From Berberis thunbergii (Eukaryota; Streptophyta; Magnoliopsida; Ranunculales; Berberidaceae), in the NCBI GenBank assembly GCA_003290165.1, contig QNQO01000219.1:496001-560000 (forward strand): a stretch of DNA of 64,000 nucleotides, in the 5' to 3' direction. The position numbers and the translations under genes are program-made. Positions 59,080 to 64,000 of the stretch are shown piece after piece; positions within the stretch are counted from its first letter, which is position 1; every line of letters begins with the position of its first letter. Under the pieces are notes generated by a model that worked only from the letters and a program-made list of their open reading frames with translations, was not told the DNA's origin and made no database searches.

Positions 59080-59088
59080 GAAATGAAT
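59080..59088. repeat. Right 9-bp target duplication GAAATGAAT
   Basis: Second copy of the MULE duplication. It overlaps a 14-bp tandem duplication, ATATAGAAAAGGCA, at 59,087-59,100 and 59,101-59,114. Confidence 0.93.
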
Positions 59089-59106
59089 ATAGAAAAGGCA
59101 ATATAG

Positions 59107-59216
59107 AAAAGGCACTGACTTTTTTACACCATCATTTCTCCTTTTTGACATCCCTACTCCCTACTTTTTTGGTCTAACCCCACCACCTTAGTCACACCAC
59201 CATTCTTTTTTATTTT

Positions 59217-59270
<54 letters not shown>

Positions 59271-59835
59271 TTGTATGTATTTACTTGTTTATTGTTTTTT
59301 TTGTAATTTTCTCAATTCAGGAAGAACATGCCCGCCACTACCCCCATTTTTTTTTTCTTTCTCTCCTCCTTTCTCCCCCTCTTTTCTTCTCAACAGGAGC
59401 AACAACACAACCCCTCTCGCAGCCGGCTTGCCCCACAATCCCTCCCACAGGACCTTTGCCATCCCTTAGCCTTTTCGATCTTGCAGCTAGAGCTGCGAGG
59501 TTGGTGCCAATTTCGCAGCCCTAGCTTCGAGATAGAAAAGGATAGGGGGGGCGAGGTAAGGCAAGGTGTCAGCGACGAGGCAAGGTGGAACGTCAGCTGG
59601 TAGTGACGCAACTGCTCGCCCTGTTCTGGGTGTTTTTGTTGTTGCATACTGTTGAGAAAGTTGAGAAAGGAAGAAGGAAAAAAGGGAGAAACAAGGAGGA
59701 GAGAGAGAAGAGAGGAAGATAAGGGTGGCGGGCGGCAGCGAAACAAGTTGTTGTGGTGTCACATAGTACATCAATTTTTTTTTTTGGGTGGTGGTGTCAA
59801 AAAGGAGAATTGGAGGAGTCACAAAGCCACTCCCA
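59107..59835. mobile_element. Possible fold-back element with nested inverted repeats
   Basis: The outer arms share TTTCTCCTTTTTGACA with its complement TGTCAAAAAGGAGAA (about 59,133 and 59,795). The inner arms run from GCCCGCCACTACCCCC (about 59,330) and, inverted, GGGTGGCGGGC (about 59,724), with CTCTCCTCC/GGAGGAGAG between. A long (AT)n lies in the left part. The centre (about 59,405-59,640) has overlapping ORFs on both strands with no recognised product. Boundaries and target duplication are not established. Confidence 0.4.
59221..59268 (+). repeat. (AT)24 microsatellite
   Basis: Uninterrupted AT dinucleotide run. Confidence 0.95.
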
Positions 59836-59870
59836 AAAGTAGCAACCACCAAAAAATAAAAAGGTTTTTC

Positions 59871-60430
59871 TAGGGCTGGTTTGGTTTTAAAATTTCAAAC
59901 TGAAACCGATCTGAAAGCGAACCGATTTTAATTTATGCAAATCGTAATCGAATCGAACCGATTAAAATCGAACTAAAACCGATCCGATCGACTATTTTAA
60001 ACATATTATATTATTTATATATAAAATATATATTAATTATTATATATATTTGGTCGGTTTGGTTTCGTCGGTTAAAATCCCATAGAAACCGAAAATCAAA
60101 CCGACTACTTCAGTTTTGAATTTTTTAAAACCAAGAACAATCTCCAATTCGAAGTTGTTGATGTTTATACCGATCGATCATAGAAAAAAAATTCTGATTC
60201 ATTCCGATCAAGCTTCCTTTCTATTTATCTGGAAGTTCTTCTCAGATACAAGGAAATGGTTCAGTTCTAGAGCCAAAGATCGTAGTTCTCGAACGAGCAA
60301 TCGAAAAGATTCTGGAGCATCCTCAGGGTTAGGTATTGTTCCTCCAATGATCGTAAACTGAATTTAAACCAAACCAATCAGTTCGGTTGGTTTAATCAGT
60401 TTGATCAATTTTTTGTTCAACCCTAATTTT
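59871..60430. mobile_element. Non-autonomous hAT-like element rich in CGGTTTGGTT-type repeats
   Basis: Left end TAGGGCTGGTTTGGTTTT and, inverted, right end TAGGGTTGAACAAAAA are short imperfect terminal repeats. Internal arrays of AACCGA, GGTCGGTTTGG and CAGTTCGGTTGG in both orientations are typical of small plant hAT-like elements. The ends are flanked by T-rich GGTTTTTC and ATTTTTTT, possibly a degraded 8-bp duplication. The middle (about 60,198-60,345) reads protein-like in one frame ([20 protein letters not shown], then [12 protein letters not shown]), a possible captured fragment I cannot name. Confidence 0.45.
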
Positions 60431-61263
60431 TTTTAGATTGGCCCTCAGTAGTTTATGTGCCCTTGTTTTGAAAACTAATTGATCTTAACCCTCGAACTCA
60501 CGTTGATTGGATCGGTCAATACTAGTTAAATATGCTGACTTTTCTTAATTGTTTAAAATCTCATAAAACCCACATATACCCTTAACTTAAATGACATGTG
60601 CAAGTCATATGTTAAAACAAAAAAGGAAAAATCTAACGGTCATTATAAAAATAAAAAAAAATAAAAAAAACTTCTTAATCCCCCATCTTCCCCTTCTTCT
60701 TCCTCGTCTATTTGTTCCCTTTTCCTCTCTAATTCAATGTGGGACATAGGTACATATTCTCTTAATTTCAAAGTCATTTACAAATGTTTTTTATTTGAGT
60801 GACTAAAAATTATTGTTAATTAGAGCACACCAATTGTTTGTTTCTATTTTTATACTATAATTTTTCATTTTCTATACATAAATTCAACTTACATGTTTTT
60901 CTCTCTTGGAATAGTCCCTTAATGAACTGGATTTATGAATTGATCCCTTTTTGAGTAATTGTTGAATGCTATAACGTGTACAGTATGGGATTGTTGCAAA
61001 ATCTCTTTGAGTGAGTGTGACATACTGTATTTTTCTTCGTGATCGAGAGTCAACTTCTTGTAATTTATCGAATATTAGCATTTGGGTTTACTTGTTGCCT
61101 TTCTTGATTTCTATTTGGTGGTAGCTTAGTTTTGATTATATTTAGCTTGCTTTTCAAGTTTAATTTAGAGATGTTTTGGTCAGTTGGATATGAGAGACCA
61201 CAATTTAAAGTGGGTATGGTATTTTGTTTGATTACCTGTTGTTTTTCACCTACTTTAACAATA

Positions 61264-61279
61264 AAGATTGTGTGACTAG
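61264..61279. repeat. Left 16-bp LINE target duplication
   Basis: AAGATTGTGTGACTAG, repeated exactly at 61,733-61,748. Confidence 0.9.
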
Positions 61280-61732
61280 GGACCCTGGGCTTACCCACAT
61301 AATTAATTCCTTAGCTAGGGACCCCGAGCTTACATCTTTTTCACCATCCACTGATATGATTATAGTCACTCATGATGTCTGCTTTTATGCCTCATCTCTT
61401 CAGGGAACTTTTGGAGTTATGGCAGTGGATGCTACTAGTATGGTGCGGGCAACCTTGATAGATACGATTCTGGGCCGAGTAATGGATAGTACTATGGCCG
61501 AATGTTTTGCAGCAGAAGCCGTTCTTTTACTTGTATAGGCGGACATAAGATGGATGTGGCGACCATTACTATGTAGTATTCAGGCTCTTCTTTCAACTTT
61601 GCCTAATTGGGTTTGTAAATATATCCCTAGGGTACTCAACAGTGAAGCACATGTTGTGGCTTTTACTGCAGGACGACGATTATATACTTAATTATGTTTT
61701 ATTAATGTATAGGTTTTACTAGCAAAAAAAAG
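61280..61732 (+). mobile_element. 5'-truncated LINE (RNase H domain only), nested insertion
   Basis: A 453-bp insert with 16-bp target duplications and a short A-rich 3' tail (AGCAAAAAAAAG). It encodes the C-terminal RNase H of a plant L1-type LINE: THDVCFYAS, GTFGVMAVDATSMV, DSTMAECFAAEAVLLL, then, after an in-frame TAG at 61,536-61,538, KYIPRVLNSEAHVVA. It is distinct from but related to the RNase H of the LINE at 25-32 kb. A 39-bp tandem-like duplication of CTAGGGACCC...GCTTAC lies at its 5' junction (61,276 and 61,315). It is nested in the 60,430-62,020 element. Confidence 0.87.
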
Positions 61733-61748
61733 AAGATTGTGTGACTAG
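61733..61748. repeat. Right 16-bp LINE target duplication
   Basis: Exact copy of 61,264-61,279, directly after the A-rich tail. Confidence 0.9.
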
Positions 61749-62020
61749 ATGATAGATGAGATATGGAAAATATGCCTTCATGAACCCCCATGAAATCTTA
61801 GATTGATTTTGGACTTAGCATGTGACATGCACATGTCATTTAAGTCGAGGGTATTTGTGGGTTTTATGGGATTTTAAATTGTTAAGGGAAGTCGATATAT
61901 TTGACTAGTATTGACCGGGCTAGTCAATGCAAGTTTGAGGGTTAGACTCAATTAGTTTTCAAAATGAGGGTCAAACTCTGTTATACACAAATTAGTGAGG
62001 GCCAAACTCAAAAAAACCCA

Positions 62021-62728
62021 AATAAAAAAATCTAGATGGTTGAACAAAGTATGCGATTTATAACTCATACGATAGATCACGGATAAATCTTTAAGTAAAA
62101 TCTTGAATAAGAAAAATTTAGACCACTCCAGCCGAGAGCATGTCTGTTACAAGTTATTTTGGAAAGTTCAGTGATTGTCTTATGCATTAAGTGGTGTAGG
62201 TGCAATTTCTTATTTTACTCTATTATTTGGGGTTCCTTTTTCAAAAAAATTATGTACTTTACGTGGTTTCTTAATAAATCTATTGGGACAAATTTTGCAT
62301 TTTCTCTTTGTGCATGATGAATATTTCTCAATACATGGAAGTTGAACCAAATCCTTGTTTGAATTGAAAGTTAATACTCGTGCAAACTCTTCCCTTCCAA
62401 ACCTACCCATTCATATACCAAAGTATCTGGATTCTGCATCAACTTTCAGTGTAAGCGTTCAATTTAATCTTGAGACATGCAACTTAACTCGATCACACTG
62501 GCCATCACCTCATGCACATGATGCGGTTGTGATGCTTACTTTCAAGTGATGCACTCTCATTCAAAGTCTGGGTGCTATTACCAACACCCACCGAAAACCC
62601 ATAGAGGGACTTTTCAGACTGTAGAGGAAGGTGAGGGTTTTAAGAGGGTTTTGAAAAGTGTTCAGACTGAGAAGATAAACCCCAAATTTATCAATCAATC
62701 GATCGAATTTTTTAGGGTTTCATCCTTC
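62021..62728. other. No gene recognised; upstream flank of the POP1-like fragment
   Basis: No supported coding region. The last 130 bp before the POP1-like ATG read like a 5' UTR (TTTTTTAGGGTTTCATCC). Confidence 0.4.
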
Positions 62729-62905
62729 ATGTCGACCGAAATACCAAAACCCAATCCACCCCTTGCATCAACATGCCCTCCACGATCCCTAAACATCAAA
62801 AAATTCGCCAAATCGCGAGTTGCCGAGCTCGAATCGCTGCACTCAATCATTTCAGGAGTTGTTGATAGCAAACTCATGAAGCATTGCTACATGCTCAAGA
62901 AATAA
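62729..62905 (+). pseudogene. POP1: POP1-like exon-1 fragment (RNase P/MRP subunit)
   Basis: The ATG in TTCATGTCGACC starts a 58-codon reading frame whose middle, CPPRSLNIKKFAKSRVAELE followed by SLHSIIS, closely matches the N-terminus of plant POP1 (PPRKLNVEKFASARA-ELESLHSIVS). POP1 is a protein subunit of nuclear RNase P and RNase MRP. After VVDSKLMK the sequence leaves the family and stops at 62,903-62,905, so only the extreme N-terminus is here. MULE transposase coding starts within about 30 bp, which suggests a captured or truncated segment. Confidence 0.65.
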
Positions 62906-62924
62906 TGATGATGACGGTTCACAA

Positions 62925-64000
62925 GCCTTTGTTCGAAATTCTTGGCTAGTTTACTTGGTTGGAAGCATGGTTGTAGACCCTTGGTGGGGTTGGATAGGTG
63001 CTTTCTCAAGACCAAATATGAGGGTTGTTGTTTGTCGGTTACAACTTTGGATGGCAATAATGGTCTGTTTCCATTGGCCATCCACATTTTCCAGTCGGAA
63101 TGCTACCAAACTTGGTACACCTTCTTGAGTATAGTTGAAATGCAGTTGAAGATGCATGCAGGGAAGCTGATCTTTATCTCTGACCAACAAAAAAGCTTGA
63201 TTGAAGCAGTGAAGCGGCTCTTTCCAGATTCAGATCATAGATTTTGTTTTAGGCATATATACAAGAACTTCAAGAAGGCTGGTTTTGGAGGGGCTTTCTT
63301 GATGAACTAAGTTGGAAGGCTGCTAGGGCATACAAAGAGGTTGAGTATGTCTCCCACTTGAAAGAGATTAAGGAAGCTAATCCAAGGGCACATAAGTGGT
63401 TGGTTGATAGAGATGTGAAGAGTTGGTGCAGGTCATAGTTTGACACTAGGCTATGCTCAGAGCACATCACAAACAATTTTAGTGAAAGCTTCAACAACTA
63501 CATTATTCATCTAAGGGACAAACCAATTCGCAAGTTCATTGATGACTATCACATGCTTGTCATGAGGCTTATGTATGACAGAAGAGTAAAAAGTAACACT
63601 TAGGACATCAATGGGTTAGTACCTAGGCTTCAAAAGCTAGTTGACAAGTACAAGGAAATGAAGAACCAATTCAGGATGTTTGGATCCAGTGATGGCTTCA
63701 TCACAGTGCAACATAATAACACTGGTGATAGATTTAGAGTCAAGACATCTATTATATATTGTGACTGTAGACAATGAGAACTCACATGATCATATGTGTG
63801 CATGGAGTTTTGACTCTAGTCAATCAGAGACCTCAATGGGCAGAACAAGTATAAGTTTTCTTAGTGACCATATTTGTTTATATAATCTTGTTCCCATACT
63901 TATTTCCATTTGATGCAGGTACTGCAGCCCTATCATTATGTGAAAGCCTATGTGGAAGCATACTCTGGGGCATTGTGAGCATAAGAAATATGCGTGAATA
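62925..64000 (+). pseudogene. MuDR-type MULE transposase, broken, runs off the window
   Basis: The MULE transposase core: GCRPLVGLDRCFLKTKYEG (with the first catalytic Asp), LDGNNGLFPLAI, FISDQQKSLIEAVKRLFPDS (second Asp) and HRFCFRHIYKNFKKAGF. A frameshift near 63,290 follows; it then continues SWKAARAYKEVEY, NNFSESFNNYIIHLRDKPI (third acidic residue) and the SWIM-finger start CDC, with the following WELT broken by a stop. A further exon-like piece from about 63,919 reads PYHYVKAYVEAYSG. Other nonsense codons lie at about 63,436 and 63,601. It cannot encode an active enzyme but shows MULE activity in this lineage. Confidence 0.85.

Larger units (their letters stand above)
60430..62020. mobile_element. 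Inverted-repeat DNA element with arms of about 190 bp
   Basis: Arm 60,436-60,620 (TTGGCCCTCAGTAG..., CAATACTAGTTAAATAT, CATAAAACCCACATATACCC) is the inverse of about 61,820-62,012 (GGGTATTTGTGGGTTTTATG, ATTTGACTAGTATTG, GAGGGCCAAACTC). The outer ends are T-rich. There is no transposase; the interior is AT-rich with a nested LINE fragment. Superfamily uncertain (MULE-like suspected from arm length); the target duplication was not identified. Confidence 0.6.

Noticed and set aside
59285..59852. Several overlapping ORFs on both strands
   Set aside because: They arise from pyrimidine/purine-rich inverted repeats and no domain is visible.
61224..61538. Stand-alone 104-codon gene
   Set aside because: It begins in flanking DNA and runs across the LINE target duplication into the RNase H relic, so it is a chance start on a retrotransposon fragment.

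Overview
This window is eudicot-type nuclear plant DNA. It is AT-rich, with long intron-containing genes on both strands, LTR and non-LTR retrotransposons, Mutator-like and hAT-type DNA elements, and degraded copies of conserved plant genes (NUP93, FIP1, HCF107, POP1). The species cannot be read from the sequence. Product names come from recognised protein families; no database search was run.

Region 1 (1-19,110): a NUP93/Nic96-type nucleoporin pseudogene lies on the minus strand. One of its coding exons is split by a 15.1 kb tandem LTR retroelement (421-15,519) arranged LTR-internal-LTR-internal-LTR. All three LTRs are 1,892 bp. The whole array has a single 5-bp target duplication, AATAC, and joining the flanks restores the NUP93 reading frame across the insertion point. 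The element has a tRNA-Asp primer site, polypurine tracts, and one ORF that looks like a Gag C-terminus joined to a protease-RT linker relic. It has no recognisable RT or integrase, so it is non-autonomous.

Region 2 (19,800-32,150): a graveyard of mobile DNA. It holds an RTE-like LINE fragment (minus), a hAT-type transposase remnant (plus), an ankyrin-repeat remnant (plus), and a nearly full-structure L1-type LINE (minus). The L1 has DUF4283 ORF1, an ATGA stop/start overlap, endonuclease, RT with a mutated YADD box, zf-RVT and RNase H. Its ORF1 contains a 459-bp inverted duplication with a 128-bp spacer.

Region 3 (33,000-49,940): one apparently functional gene, a FIP1[V]/FIPS5-like polyadenylation factor, with nine recognised coding exons. 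Intron 2 looks like GC-AG, and the last intron is about 9.3 kb and full of old repeats. Telo-box motifs lie just upstream of its start.

Region 4 (50,400-64,000): a 122-nt hairpin resembling a plant MIRNA precursor; an HCF107 (HAT/TPR RNA-binding) pseudogene with several nonsense codons; and a 3.2 kb Mutator-like element with about 460-bp terminal inverted repeats and a perfect 9-bp target duplication. That element carries a small intact gene joining an RNase H1/viroplasmin-type domain to a C-terminal membrane anchor. Further right are three smaller inverted-repeat elements (one with a 16-bp-TSD LINE fragment nested inside), a POP1 exon-1 fragment and a decayed MULE transposase that runs off the window.
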